From Moringa oleifera (taxonomy: Eukaryota; Streptophyta; Magnoliopsida; Brassicales; Moringaceae): a stretch of DNA of 64,000 nucleotides. Position numbers and translations under genes: made by a program. The stretch is taken from assembly GCA_021397835.1 (NCBI GenBank), contig JAJFZO010000579.1, positions 1,441,001 through 1,505,000 on the forward strand, read 5' to 3'. This document shows, piece by piece, positions 23,501 to 35,594 of this stretch. The notes under the pieces are model-generated. The model was not told the DNA's origin, ran no database searches, and saw nothing but the letters and a program-made list of their open reading frames with translations. The first letter of the stretch is position 1; the number at the start of each line of letters is the position of its first letter.

Positions 23501-25201
23501 ACCCATTCTTAATAATCAGCATAATTTTAACAGTGGTAATAACGTGAGTTGACCAGCAGAATTTGACATGCAGGACATAGTAAAAGTGAAAATCAAAGAA
23601 AATGTCTAAAGACTGAATTTTTTCTTAAGAATCTGTTTGTAACTGAACAATGTTCTCGTTCTTAACCTATTAATTTGCTACTTAAGTTGTAGTCAGGGTG
23701 GCAGGCCAATTTTCATTCTCTTTTGTTTGTTTATAAGGAAACATGCTCTCGCTGCAGGTGGAGCTTGCAAAACGTCTTGCGGCCTGTTCTTTTGCTGATC
23801 GTGTATTTTTCTCGAACTCCGGAACAGAAGCAAATGAAGCTGCCATCAAATTTGCTAGGAAGTTCCAAAGGTTTTCACATCCTGATGAGAAGCAGCCACC
23901 GACAGAGTTCATTGCTTTTACCAATTGCTTCCATGGGAGGACAATGGGAGCCCTTGCTTTGACAAGCAAAGAGCATTACAGATATCCCTTTGAGCCTGTC
24001 ATGCCTGGAGTTACTTTCTTGGAGTACGGTAATATACAGGCAGCAAAAGAACTCATTCATCGTGGCAAGACTGCTGCTGTTTTCGTAGAACCTATCCAGG
24101 GTGAAGGTGGCATATACAGTGCAACAAAAGAATTTTTACAGTCCTTGCGTAGTGCTTGTGATGATGCTGGATGTCTCCTAGTCTTTGATGAGGTAGGCAG
24201 ACTCTTTTTAGAACTCTCTGTCTCATATAGTTGTTGGATCTGTGTCTAAAAGCTATTAATTATATTTTAGGTTATGGATAGTAACATGCATACTGGAATT
24301 GAATACAAAATACACCTTTTGAATTTTCTTAGATGCAAATTTTTGTTTTATATTGCCATGTACAATAACTTCTGCACAGTGCAGGACTAAATCTTCATAA
24401 GAAGGCTGCAAGGTTTTCATAATGTAAGGCGGAGAATTTAAAAAAATTAAATCATGGAAGCATCTCATACCAGAGATTAAACTATATTTGTTGAAAATAG
24501 GGAGATGCAGAAGAATGATGCTATTATACAATTTATTAGTTGTCTCATTGGCAGAAAAAGTGCATCTGTTATAATTGCTCCTTCTATGTGCTGGTTGTGT
24601 GGTTTTCCCTTCACACTGCCTGATACACAGTTTTACTAACAAATATTACAAATTTCCAATTTTCTAGGTTCAATGTGGCTTGGGTCGAACTGGTTTTCTC
24701 TGGGCTCATGAAGCATTTGGTGTAGTTCCAGATATAATGACACTTGCCAAACCTCTTGCGGGTGGTCTTCCCATTGGAGCTGTACTAGTGACTGAAAGAG
24801 TTGCTGCTGCTATAAACTATGGAGATCACGGGAGTACTTTTGCTGGGGGCCCTCTTGTTTGTAGTGCTGCCATTGCTGTGTTGGATAAAATTTCAAATCC
24901 TGACTTCTTATCTAGTGTCTCCAAGAAAGGTCAGTACTTTAAAGACTTGCTGATACAAAAACTAGGACGAAATTCACATGTGAGAGAAGTGCGAGGCATG
25001 GGGCTTATAGTTGGGGTAGAGCTGGATGTATCTGCTTCTTCCCTCGTTGATGCTTGCCGGGATTCTGGTCTACTGATATTAACAGCAGGAAAAGGAAATG
25101 TTCTCAGGCTTGTGCCACCATTGATCATCTCCGAGCAGGAACTACAGCATGCTGCTGATATTCTCCACAAATGCTTGTCAGTACTAGATAATTTGAACTA
25201 A
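20567..25201 (+). CDS. WIN1: Acetylornithine aminotransferase, plastid-targeted
   Basis: Three in-phase exons: 20567-20995, 23758-24192 and 24668-25201 (465 aa, close to the Arabidopsis protein). It is a class III PLP aminotransferase that converts N-acetylglutamate semialdehyde and glutamate to N-acetylornithine in arginine synthesis. Seen: substrate-binding [23 protein letters not shown]-phosphate loop [13 protein letters not shown] (about 162-174), [10 protein letters not shown], acidic [13 protein letters not shown] around Asp287, and the Schiff-base lysine in [14 protein letters not shown] (Lys316). The first about 60 residues lack family motifs and are Ser/Arg/Leu-rich, as expected of a chloroplast transit peptide; a second Met at residue 39 lies inside it. 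Intron 1 is 2.76 kb with no obvious gene. The Arabidopsis ortholog (At1g80600) is also known as a HopW1-1 interactor. Confidence 0.95.
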
Positions 25202-26200
25202 GATAAATCAATGTTAACATTTAGTGTCATGTGGGATTTGTAATATGTTTCCATATATTTATACAAGCTGGTTTCTCTGAGCAAATTCGAGTAACCTTTC
25301 TTTTGGTTATAGCTAGGATGTTCTCTTTGTATCAGTTAAGGGGTTCTTGTAAACTAATGATGGGCAAGTAATAGATAAATATCAATGGAACCTTAGCATG
25401 GTCTCAGCCCTAAACATATTTTTGGATTCAGGCTGCTGCATCCAAGGCTACTCAGCCCTTTGTTGTTCTCTTCCTTGTGATGTTTCCACCCCTTTCCTCT
25501 TCTTTCTTCTTTAACTGAATAAAATAAGAGGCCATCAGTCCTTCAACCAGGGAGAAGCAAATCCATCTCCTCTCTCATTGATCAATTCATCTTTTCTCTC
25601 AAAACTTGCCATTCTCATACATGTCAAAGTAAGCTTTTTATCATTAGAGAAAGAGAAAACAGAAAGAAGAAGAAAGAAGAATGATCCAAAAGAGAGGACA
25701 CAGGAAGTTCTCAGAATCAACAAAGAGCACTCCGCTTTTCCCTACAAGCCATGGAATCAGGAAAGAGAGAGAAAGAGTTGGAGTTTACATGAATATGTTG
25801 AGTACCCAAGTACAAGAATCATAAAGAGATCATGATGGCATACTTTGTTGAGTTTTGTCTTTGCTTGTTTTTGGGATTTTCTGGGTTTCTCCGAAACCCA
25901 AGTAAAGTGGAGAAAATCTCTGAGTCCAAAGAGTGTAACACATTAAATGCAAGCCCTCCTTCCCCGGCGTGCCTAGCCAGTCTTTTTGTCTTGGGAATGC
26001 CAATCTTTTTTTTCTCTTTTGTAAATGGAAGATGTAGAGGAGACTCGGCTTGTTTGGGGACTTGCAGACCGACATTCTTTTTTGTTCCTAGCGAAACGCA
26101 TGAAAATGGAAGCAGTCCACTTTGAGAATTGCCCCAACCACACCAACCAATGCTTGCAGACAAAGACACAGATTTAGTTCTTTCATGAGTTAGCCTCTTG
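25202..26200. other. 3' flank of WIN1 and a GC-normal non-coding island
   Basis: The island at about 25430-26170 has several overlapping open frames on both strands, none with family resemblance or a convincing start. A small hairpin (gattttctgggttt ... aaaccc ... agaaaatc) lies at about 25876-25921. This could be an unannotated long non-coding transcript; no support beyond composition. Confidence 0.3.
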
Positions 26201-27740
26201 CATGGTCAAGAAAATATGAATTTGTCATTATTTTTTATTAAATAAAAAATTTTAATTTTTTTATAATTTTAATTATTAATTTATTAAATTATCATATATT
26301 AATATCTCTAAATTAACTTAATTGTTATGTTTAATTCAATTTTTTCAAATAAAAGCACAGTAGATTAGATGTTTTCATATTAATACTGATAGTCATTTTT
26401 TGTCCCTTTTTTTTTTGGGTTTGGAATTGATAGGTCTCAATCAATATTAGATTTTATTTAATTAAACTGAACGTGAATTTTTGAATTATAATTATAATGA
26501 ATTTTGACATGAACTAAGCAATCCAATAATTTTTTTAATAAGTCAAAAATAATAATAAAAGAGAACTTAAATGTTTAAAAAGCTGCCACAAGTGGGCAAT
26601 AATAATTATTTAGTGAGGGCAATAAATAATCAGCATACTCCAACTAATCCATCTTTCATAAATTTGGATTAGTAATTATTGTTGATTTAATGTGATGTTG
26701 TAAAAGTTAAATCAAAGAAAATAATTTAAAAATATAAGTACGCCCATTAACTCGGTGTTCCACTGTTGCCAATAAATTGATACATATTAAACTACACACA
26801 TTAAAAAAATTATATCAAATTTATTTTTATTTTTATTTTAATTAATTTAGTTTTATACTGGAAATTTTAATTTTAACTAAATTAAATTTTATTTTTAAAA
26901 TTTTGAAGATTTTTAATGATCATAAGAAAAAGAAAAATAAAAAAAAAAAGAGAGATTTGAAAAAAAAGGGAAGAGATATTTTTCTAAAATATTTTTTATA
27001 TTTATATTTACGTTTATAATCAGAATTAGGGGTAAATAAAAAGAAATTTTAAATTATATTATTTTTAATTTAAATATTAATGTATTAATTGAATAATTTA
27101 TACATCTAATCTTTTCGTTTGATTTAAGTTGGACATTCACTCAAACATAAAACATGAAAGATATTTTTATTATTAAAATATTTTTAAAATAATTTATCTT
27201 ATAATTTTATGTATTTTTTGACTCATAAACTGTTTTTAAATAAATTTTTAATAACATATTTAAAAAATAACTTAAGTATTAAAAATTTTTTAAAATTTTT
27301 TACAATGGTAATTTGAATATCGCTTCACATATCTAAAAGATTTTAAGTCACAATTCATTATATGAGATCTCAATTTGATCATTATTTTTAAAATTTTTTA
27401 ATAAATTTTAAATTAAATTAAATTTAAACATTAACTACATAATTGATGAATTGATATTTTGAATATAAAATAAAAAATAAGTGTACTTTTACAGTGTGTT
27501 TATTTATTTTATATTTTATCACTCTTAAATTAATTTCAAAAAATATTAAAATTTTAGAAACAGTTATAACTTAATTCAAATAAAAAGTATGAATATATCA
27601 TTGAATTCATTTATTTAATGAATTAAAATTAAAAATTTTTGATGTAATTTTTTTAATATTTACTCCTATATGTATTACACTAAATAAAAATATAACAGAC
27701 AAGTTTTAAAAGTTCTCTATTAAAAATTAAACCAATTGCA
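26200..27740. other. AT-rich intergenic
   Basis: No gene. About 27010-27490 contains segments related to the AT-rich foldback family (aaaattttttacaatggtaa, acatatctaaaagattttaa). Confidence 0.5.
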
Positions 27741-28579
27741 AGAGTAATGACGATGAAATTATGGCCAAGCCGCGCAGCGGTGATTGACATGATGAGGAGT
27801 CCGGACCCCACGCTAACATCATCCCATCACGCCATCATCCTAGAATCCAATGGTTCCTAGCATGCACCCACAAGGGTACTCCGGTGCACTTGTGCACCGC
27901 AGCATTTCATCTCCAAATTAAGCACGACAATGTAAAAATAGTAACTGTAGGTATCTATCTGTCTGTAGTCAAACAATCTTTTCCTTTGACGACACCGTGA
28001 CGATATCTCGCCCCTACATCTCGCCATCTTAACTTAATCCAACGGCTGCTATTTCTCCTATCAAATCCTCGGGATTACACGCCCCGTTTTAATGCTCGCC
28101 GATCAAATCACTTATTTGCTGGATTACCCATCAGTCTTGGTTTAATTACTTTCGTGTCCTCTCAGATTGCCCATTGTCGGCTCCTAAGTTAAGGGCAATT
28201 TAGACATTTAAAGTAAATGTGAATCGCCCTTGGGCTACGGGAGATGATATCATAACCCTAATGAAGCCCATCATATCGTATCTCACTGGTCGACCTCGGA
28301 AATTTTCATAATGACAATGATGTCCCCCGCGGGCTCCTTTTTATAGGCCTGTTTATGGGGTAGTTTCGGCATTAAAAATGTATATTTAGAGCGGCAGTGA
28401 AGGACGAGAATGTAAATTCTTGGGATTACGGTCTCATCGATATTGACAGGAATATCTTTAATTTCTTAAATAAAATCTTTCTCCAAAGTATTAATTAGTA
28501 CTAATAAATTGATATTATTTTAATAATAAATTATTTAAATTGTTTAGTTTATCCATGGAATATAAATTAGGGTGACCAG
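27740..28579 (+). promoter_or_regulatory. Upstream region of the ERF gene
   Basis: Composition becomes GC-normal for about 700 bp directly before the ERF start codon, with no coding potential, so it is the likely promoter and 5' UTR. Motifs such as ttgac (W-box core) occur, but no single site can be assigned. Confidence 0.45.
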
Positions 28580-29524
28580 ATGGAAGTTGTCTGTCTTTCC
28601 GGTTCGACAATGTTAGACGACAACCACCACCACACACTACACTCCGTTCCGTTCTTATCCAAGAGCGAAACGAACGTGAATGAGAAAACGTTTCGCTTGG
28701 TGAACGAAACGCCATGCTTTTACAGGCCTTTGTTTGGTACCCGCTTTCCGTGTTCTTCAGTATCGGCACCAACCCACTTCTACAGACCCGTTTCGGTAGA
28801 TATTTCGTGCCTGTTTGCTCGGAATGATCTCGACGAGGAGACAGAATTCGAAACCGGAGATAATCGAACGGTTGAAACGGGAACAGGAGAGCCTCCTGTT
28901 CTTGATGGAATAGCCGCTGTCGTGGGTCTGGATGTTCTCTTTGGCAACAACACCAGGAAGAGCAAAGCAGCTGCAACAGGTACCGGCGACACACTTTCGC
29001 TCTCTCAACGTTTTGGCTCGAAACAGGACGACGATAAGAGAAATGGGAGTGCGGCCGCCGTTTCGGTTCAGAAGAGTTACAGGGGGGTAAGAAAGAGGCC
29101 GTGGGGGAGGTGGTCGGCGGAGATACGTGACCGTATCGGGAGGTGCAGGCACTGGCTCGGGACGTTTGACACTGCGGAGGAGGCTGCACGTGCGTATGAC
29201 GCCGCTGCTAGACGTCTGAGGGGCTCCAAAGCCAAGACCAACTTTGAAATCCCTCCGGTCTTGCCACTGTCACCTTCTTCTATTTCTACTTCTTCTTCAT
29301 TGGATGCGAAGAAACGAGGAAAGGCCAATGGAAGTAATTGTAGAAAGAAGTGTGCTGTGGTTACTTCATTGGCTCACCTGTTCAGCTCCGGTGGCGCTGC
29401 TGTTGCTATCGGTGGTGGTGGTGGTGGTGGTAATGCTGTGGAACTTGACTTGAAGTTAGGTGCCGGCTTTGTTGGTAGTAATGATGGTAATACGGATGTT
29501 GGAGCTCCTTCAATGGCTGCCTAA
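28580..29524 (+). CDS. AP2/ERF transcription factor with C-terminal EAR motif (ERF084-like)
   Basis: An intronless gene of 314 aa. One AP2 domain (about residues 167-224) runs from [18 protein letters not shown] through [20 protein letters not shown] to [10 protein letters not shown]. The Ala and Asp in WSAEIRD are the residues that distinguish ERF from DREB proteins, which predicts GCC-box binding. A Gly run (about 279-285, from a GGT repeat) precedes [11 protein letters not shown], an LxLxL EAR motif of active repressors. The long N-terminal half has no known domain. By position and type it matches Arabidopsis ERF084 (At1g80580, from memory). The role is inferred: a transcriptional repressor in the nucleus. 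Confidence 0.9.
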   Translation: MEVVCLSGSTMLDDNHHHTLHSVPFLSKSETNVNEKTFRLVNETPCFYRPLFGTRFPCSSVSAPTHFYRPVSVDISCLFARNDLDEETEFETGDNRTVETGTGEPPVLDGIAAVVGLDVLFGNNTRKSKAAATGTGDTLSLSQRFGSKQDDDKRNGSAAAVSVQKSYRGVRKRPWGRWSAEIRDRIGRCRHWLGTFDTAEEAARAYDAAARRLRGSKAKTNFEIPPVLPLSPSSISTSSSLDAKKRGKANGSNCRKKCAVVTSLAHLFSSGGAAVAIGGGGGGGNAVELDLKLGAGFVGSNDGNTDVGAPSMAA

Positions 29525-29717
29525 ATTAAAAAGTCTGCTGCTTTCTTTTTGTCCTTCCTGTTCTTTTGTTGTTACTCATGGGATGAATGCCTTTTTTTGT
29601 TATACCATTTGCATGAAAAGGGGTTTGTACTTCTCTGTAAGAAAGTTACTGCATGCCCCCATGAGCATCAACCATGAATCTAGTAAAGAAGAATATAGAA
29701 ACTGACAATACTGTAGC

Positions 29718-29744
29718 TATCCTCTCTCTCTCTCTCTCTCTCTC
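29718..29744 (+). repeat. (CT)n microsatellite
   Basis: A perfect CT dinucleotide run downstream of the ERF gene, probably in or just beyond its 3' UTR. Confidence 0.85.
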
Positions 29745-29780
29745 TTCTTTATCTGGGTTTCTGTCTTTTGGAAGATGTCC

Positions 29781-30078
29781 TTGAGGTTTAACTTCGACTT
29801 TGAACTAAGAGAGAAGTCCAGATATTGCAGAGTGATCTTGCTCTTCCTTCTGCGTTTTCTGTGCTGAGAAAGTTATAAACTTTCCCCCTTGCCAAACGAC
29901 AATTAAAATATCAGAAGGATGAGACATATTTGAGGTTTAACTTCGACTTTGAACTAGGAGAGAAGTCCATATATACCCAGAGTGATCTTGCTCTTCCTCC
30001 TGCTTTTTCTTGTGGAGAAAGCTACAGACTTTCCTCCTTGCCAAACAAAAATGGATCTGTCAAACTAAAGATTAGAAG
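29781..30078 (+). repeat. 149-bp direct tandem duplication
   Basis: The copy at 29781-29929 is repeated at 29930-30078 with roughly 85% identity by eye. Both begin ttgaggtttaacttcgactt and both contain agagtgatcttgctcttcct and ccttgccaaac. One frame of copy 2 stays open (RFNFDFELGEKS...), while copy 1 has a stop in that frame. No protein family is recognised. Confidence 0.85.
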
Positions 30079-30129
30079 GATGGAACACGAAGAACGAAAT
30101 GCAAGTCGAAAATGCTGCAAAGTTTGTCT

Positions 30130-30275
30130 GTAATGGGTCATCTTCTGTTTCTAGTGAAACGCACTACAAATCTAGGACTCCGGCGAGTCTTTTTACCACC
30201 ATTTTTATATACAAAATGCCCACTTTCTTCTTAAAAACTAGGAATTATTAGAGAAACGAGAGGAAAGAAAGGGAC

Positions 30276-30309
<34 letters not shown>

Positions 30310-30700
30310 GAAGATGGTGATGATTAGGTTGAGTGCAAACTTTACAAGCAAATAAAAAGCCTAGAGGGACACGAAGAGAGCTGCAGAGAAGAGCTTCTTA
30401 GGGTTTCGAGAAGAAGTCGCCATGAAAGGCGGGGGAGAGCTTGAGCTGAGATTTTGGGTACAGAGAAAATAGTAAAAGTGGGCATGCAAGCAATTGATTA
30501 AGGGCTACAAAGAAGTACGTCATCTTCCCTGTTGAGTTCGTAGACTGTAAAATGTAGAGATATACGATATCTTGGCTCTCTCTATCTCTCTCTCTTTCTC
30601 TCTGTTCTAAAAGTTGAAATCGAAATCAAATCATTTCGTTCTTATTATAAAGGTCAGCGAGAAGCAGCAGCTGCAGTGTAAATATTCAGTCCTGCCATTG
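30130..30700. other. Non-coding island with GA and CT tracts in inverted orientation
   Basis: A (GA)n tract at 30275-30312 and a (CT)n tract at 30574-30604 flank about 260 bp of GC-normal sequence and could pair. On the minus strand a 20-codon frame (MATSSRNPKKLF...) starts at 30423 and stops at 30361. It is too short to call a gene but is preceded by a CT-rich, leader-like tract. Confidence 0.35.
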
Positions 30701-30915
30701 ATAGTTGGCAAACACTTGTGATTCAGGTTTTTTTATTAAATTAAATAATTAAGATTGTGAATATTAAATACCATATATATTTACATAAGCATTTTGTATA
30801 CATTAATGGTGGAGAGTACTTCATATTTATGTTAAATTTCAAATTTTTAGGTTTAGTTTTGTTTTTTGGTTTAAAATTATTGCTTATTTAATTTCATGAG
30901 ATAATTAAATTAAAA

Positions 30916-31424
30916 GGTAAAATTTTTATAAAATTTTAATTTTCATTTCATATTGCCAATCCAATTTTACCAATTAAATTTTAATATTTTAATTTAATTT
31001 AATTTAATTTTTATTTTAAATAATTTTAAAAAATTAAAAATATATTTTCAGTTAAAATATTTTTAAAACCATTTAAATCAATTATTCATTTGGTGTAATG
31101 TTCATTTTTAAAATTTCAATAATTTTTTATGTAGGATCTATTTTTTATGAATTTTTTAAACTTTTGACATCGTAAATTTAAATATATATATATATATATA
31201 TATCTTTAGTATTCATAAAATTTTAAAATTTTTTATAATAAATATTTTTTTATATTTGTAAAAAATTTTAAATCAAAATTTATTGTATAAGATCTTTAAT
31301 CTGAATATCTTTTATTTTTTAAAAATAATTTAAATTAAATTGATAAATTTAAATTCATTTATTTTTTAATATAAAAATTAAATTAATAACATAAAATAAA
31401 TATTAATATTCTATAAAATTGTTA
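30916..31424. mobile_element. AT-rich foldback element C
   Basis: The left end aaggtaaaatttttataaaa ... catattgccaatccaattt is mirrored at the right end by aattaataacataaaataaa ... ttctataaaattgttatctt. The centre has a TA repeat (31183-31202). It belongs to the same palindromic family as elements A and B. No coding capacity. Confidence 0.6.
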
Positions 31425-32395
31425 TCTTATAAAAAATAATTCAATAAAATAAAATAAAAAATTATATTAATACATAAAAATATTTTGTGTAATATGAAAT
31501 TTACTGAGTAAATTTTTTTAACAAACAATTTAAGAGATTGAAGTTTTTCTCCTAAAAGGTTGTAAGAGAAAAAAATCTTAACAATCAGAGAAATAGAAAA
31601 ATTCCTACAAAATACTTTTATATTATTATTTATTTCAGAAATCTTGAACCCTAATTTCTAATATGCTTATTAAGGAATATATCTTTTTGATGCTTTGTGC
31701 ATAACATATAATTATTTTATTTATATAATTAAAAACGTAAACATAATTCAGATCATTAGAAATATTAAAAGAATAAAACTTACCCAAGAAAAGTATTAAT
31801 TGTTACAATTTCTTTGAACTGATAAAAACTATGCACAAAAAAAAAAATGAGAACTTTATTTGTGCAAAAACATTCATGTAAGAGTTTTTAATGAACTGAT
31901 ATTTTCATAATTTATTATATTAATATAAAAAATAAATAAGTTATTTTTATTTATTAAGTTATTATGCATCTATTTTTTGAAAATTTTTAACATAATTCAG
32001 CATATTTTTATATTTTTATATATTGAAGCATTACATTCTTCTTTTTTACTATATTTGGTTATCATTAAATATAAATAAAAATTATTTAAATAGAAATGTC
32101 TATAATGTTTTCTCATGAAATTCACATTTTTATCTATAATGTGTAAATGAGTTATAGATTTAAATGAATAAATAAGAAATATTTCAATAAATCAAAATGA
32201 ATGAAAATTGAATTTTCCTATCATTGTCAAGGGTAAAAATCAAAGAAAAACTTTAATTTATATCCACTTTATATTTTAAGTTCAAAACAGAATTTAAAAC
32301 TTTATCTGGGTTATTTCAGAAAAAAATTAACAAAAATATTTTTATTTTTATTATAAAATTATTTTAATTGTTTAATATTTATCTTATTATTAATT
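31425..32395. other. AT-rich intergenic
   Basis: No gene or structured element recognised. Confidence 0.5.
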
Positions 32396-32545
32396 TATTA
32401 AATTGGTGGGTGGTGTGTGGCGTTCGTATCTTAAATCAAGAGGACACGAATGTCGAAGGACATGATGTGGTTGTTGACATAAATCTACCGTTTTGTCTCA
32501 GACTATCCACACTACTGACTACCTCCATGCTCAGAGGATCTTTCC

Positions 32546-32578
<33 letters not shown>

Positions 32579-32840
32579 CACTCCGAATTTGCTTTATCCA
32601 CTCTTCGATTTTGCCTGCCTATCTTCTGGTACTGGTGAGTTGACTGGCGATAGCATTTGTGTGGAGTGTACACATCACTGTTAATTCCTTTGCCTGTGCT
32701 GAGTTAGGGATGCTATCTGCACCCTGCAAAATTGGTTGGACTGAGCAAGAACCAGCCGCTGCACTGTAGCATCACTGACACGTGTCACTTCCTTGAGCAC
32801 CACATTTGTTCAGACTGACATGTACCATTATAAAGTGCAT
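32396..32840. other. GC-normal island with CT microsatellite
   Basis: Open frames of about 60-90 codons are driven by the CT repeat at 32546-32579 (LSLSLS) and do not look like protein. The sequence ctggtactg|gtgagttgac at 32628 looks like a splice donor, so this may be a relic first exon or a non-coding RNA. No strong support. Confidence 0.3.
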
Positions 32841-33474
32841 TGAACATTTTAATACATTAAAAACATAAATATAAAACTTTTTAATTTAAGTTACATTTTA
32901 ATTTATAAATTAATTAATTGTATAAATAATTATTTTAATTTAATTTAATTTAAATATTAACTTATTTTTTAAAAAAATTTAAAATATTTTTATTACTAAA
33001 ATATTTCAAAAATAATTTAAGTAAATTTTTATGTAAAAGTTTTATTTTTTTAATACAATCTAAATTTAAAACAAATTGCACATCTAATATATAATTAATT
33101 CAATTCACATGTTGAAGTCCAAATAAAAAATGAACATAATTTATGATTAGTTTTATATGTATTCATACACAAATTACTTACATAATCTGTTTATCACCTT
33201 TTAGGTTATGTGATAAAAAAAAAAAACCGATTCTTCAAAAAAGGTCACGGAGAAAAAAAAAAGGGTATGATCCCATATAAAACTGCATACACATGGTAAT
33301 TAAATAAAATAAATAAAAATTAATATTAATATTGATTACTATATTAAAGTTTTTTATATTTTTCTTAACCCTGATTCATAAAATTAAAACTTAAATGGGT
33401 AACCCCTGGCAGCATAATTCATCTTGTAATAATACCTACCTAAAGAGAAGAAATAAGGAAGATATTAGGATAAA

Positions 33475-33990
33475 GATTTTATAAAACCTTGATATTTACC
33501 TCATATAATAAATTAAATTTTTATATTTAAAAATAATATATTAAATTTTAATTTATCATTTGATTTAAATTAAATTTTATTTAAAAATTTAAAAATAAAA
33601 AATATTCATATTAAAGATTTTATATAACAAATTTTAATTAAAAATTTTTTACATATGAAAAAAATATTAAAATTAACGTCACAAAAAATTTTATAATTTT
33701 TTAAATAAAAATATTATTTTCAAATTTTTATATTATAAATTAAAAAAATATATTTTTAATACTTAAAAAAATAAAAATAAATTAAATATTTGTTTACATC
33801 TATAAAAAATTTCAAACCAAAATTTATTATATAAAATCATTAATTTAAATATCTTTAATTTTTAAAAAAATTAATAAAAATTAATTATTTTAAATTAATA
33901 AATAAAAATTTAATTTATCAAATTTTTAACATAACAATTTGATTGATAGCATGGATAAACATAATAAAACTCTATCCAAAATTTTATTAC
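33475..33990. mobile_element. AT-rich foldback element D
   Basis: The left end agattttataaaaccttgat and ttaaatttttatatttaaaa is mirrored by aatttgattgatagcatgg and taataaaactctatcc at the right. The palindrome spans about 500 bp, ends about 155 bp from the 3' end of the F-box/LRR CDS, and is of the same family as A-C. Confidence 0.6.
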
Positions 33991-34144
33991 AACAGCATAC
34001 ACATATTACAGTACCAAGAATCTTGAATTGATTAAAACTTAGCAGGCCAAGGATTCATAACCAGTCTGTCTTCAGACAGCACAACTGTACAAATCAATTC
34101 GGTATCAATTTCTTGATAAGAGAACCTACAAGTTTAATAAATAT

Positions 34145-35548
34145 TCAATACATCCATGATAAGTCTTGCCGGAAACATACTGATCCAGCAGCTCCTTGAA
34201 CCCCCCTTTCTGAAATTTGAGGACAATCTTCTACAGCCAACAAGTCCAGTTTGTATGATCCCACAACTGGTTTTAATCCATCATCTGTAACTCCTAAGCA
34301 CTTGGTTAATCGTAAGACAGACAGACGGGGAAACTGGCTCACAAGCTGCAGGCCCTCATCGCTAATTTCTTGGCATCTGACAAGCTCCAAGGTTTCAAGA
34401 TATTGAGCTGAGCACAGAGCTTCCATACCAGCATCATTGAAGGAGTACACGTGGTCTAGAGAAAGCTCTCGCAGGGGGCACATTTGAATCAAAGTAAGAA
34501 TGCCATCTAGAGTAAATGAAGAAAATGAAGGAAATTCTCCATCGGAAAAGGATATCCTGACTGATTCAAGCATCAAGCAATTCTGGGCAACGGCTTTCAG
34601 ACTCTCATCAGTTAATCTCAATGGGTTGTTCATCAGTAGTGGAAGGGAGAAATCTGAAGGGACTCGAAGAGAAATGGAACGAAGATTACTTGATTTTCTT
34701 GCTAATCCTATGATGTCAGAGTCCCTAACCCCAACACACATGTCCAAGTGAATCTTCTCCAAGTTCTTGCACTTCCCTAGGACACAAGCAAGCCCTCTTC
34801 CAGGGCTGATGATGCAATTCACCAAGCTAAGATCCAGCATGTTTTCACATGGGACCAACTGCTTTTGCCATCGATCTACAGCTAACCTGTCATAAACCTT
34901 CATATATCTATAATTGGCATCAACCTCAAACTGTAACCGTTTAAGCTTCCGCCAACTAGACCCGAGTTTAATCAAATCACCCTCCCCAATAGCTCTGCAA
35001 TTTTTAATTGAGAGATCTTCAAGAGTTTCAAGCTTGCCGAGATATTCTAGCCACTCAACGCTAGTAACATTGAGGCATCGGATGAGATGGAGAGTGGAGA
35101 GGTTTTTGCATCCCACTACCAGGGAGAGTATGCCACAACCAGTGATTCTCGGCGTGAAGTTCAACTTCAAGGCTGAAAGCCTGGAGCAACAACCCAAATA
35201 ACGAAGACCCACATCAGTGATGAAGGTGCAGTAGCTTAAAGTGAGGTCAATAAGGAAAGGACAGTTGTTGGACAGAATGAGAAGTCCACGATCATCCAAC
35301 TGTTTTCCTAGTTTGGACATCCAACCAGAGTAAGTTATTTCTACTTTGGTTAAGTTGGGAAACCTAGTGCAGAGGGAAGTTAAAGCTTCATTTGCTGGGT
35401 GTAATCCACAACCAACCCGAAGAGAATGTCTTTGTTCATTATCCAGCTCATAGAGGCGCTTACATGCCAATGAAGCAGAATTTCTGTCCACCGTTTTCTG
35501 AACTCTACCCAGAATCTCCCAAACTAATTGGTCTGGCAACTCATCCAT
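34145..35548 (-). CDS. F-box/LRR-repeat protein (SCF substrate receptor, FBL type)
   Basis: A single-exon coding region of 467 aa. The N-terminal F-box (about 1-45: MDELPDQLVWEILGRV ... SLACKRLYELD) is expected to bind SKP1/ASK. It is followed by about 12-14 amino-acid-type LRRs, such as LIDLTLSYCTFITDVGLRYL, LSTLHLIRCLNVTS, LETLELVRCQEISDEGLQLV and LSVLRLTKCLGVTDDGLKPV. It fits the family of At1g80570 in sequence type, length and position. It probably acts as an E3 ubiquitin-ligase receptor; the substrate is unknown. A probable 5' UTR intron (donor TTCCAG|GTAGAT at 36594, acceptor at 35595) separates a first non-coding exon near 36595-36780. Confidence 0.9.
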   Translation of the reverse strand: MDELPDQLVWEILGRVQKTVDRNSASLACKRLYELDNEQRHSLRVGCGLHPANEALTSLCTRFPNLTKVEITYSGWMSKLGKQLDDRGLLILSNNCPFLIDLTLSYCTFITDVGLRYLGCCSRLSALKLNFTPRITGCGILSLVVGCKNLSTLHLIRCLNVTSVEWLEYLGKLETLEDLSIKNCRAIGEGDLIKLGSSWRKLKRLQFEVDANYRYMKVYDRLAVDRWQKQLVPCENMLDLSLVNCIISPGRGLACVLGKCKNLEKIHLDMCVGVRDSDIIGLARKSSNLRSISLRVPSDFSLPLLMNNPLRLTDESLKAVAQNCLMLESVRISFSDGEFPSFSSFTLDGILTLIQMCPLRELSLDHVYSFNDAGMEALCSAQYLETLELVRCQEISDEGLQLVSQFPRLSVLRLTKCLGVTDDGLKPVVGSYKLDLLAVEDCPQISERGVQGAAGSVCFRQDLSWMY

Positions 35549-35594
35549 TGTGGGTAGATGTTCCTTGCCCCAACAAAGGCATATGCAAAGCTAC

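Noticed and set aside
25819..26169. Minus-strand ORF of 116 codons
   Set aside because: No recognisable family, no promoter or partner exon, and several overlapping ORFs of similar length on both strands of the same island.
28515..29189. Minus-strand ORF of 224 codons opposite the ERF gene
   Set aside because: Composition is the complement of the ERF coding sequence, with low-complexity Ser/Arg/Pro; no domain.
32368..32684. ORFs with LSLSLS repeats
   Set aside because: Produced by a CT microsatellite.
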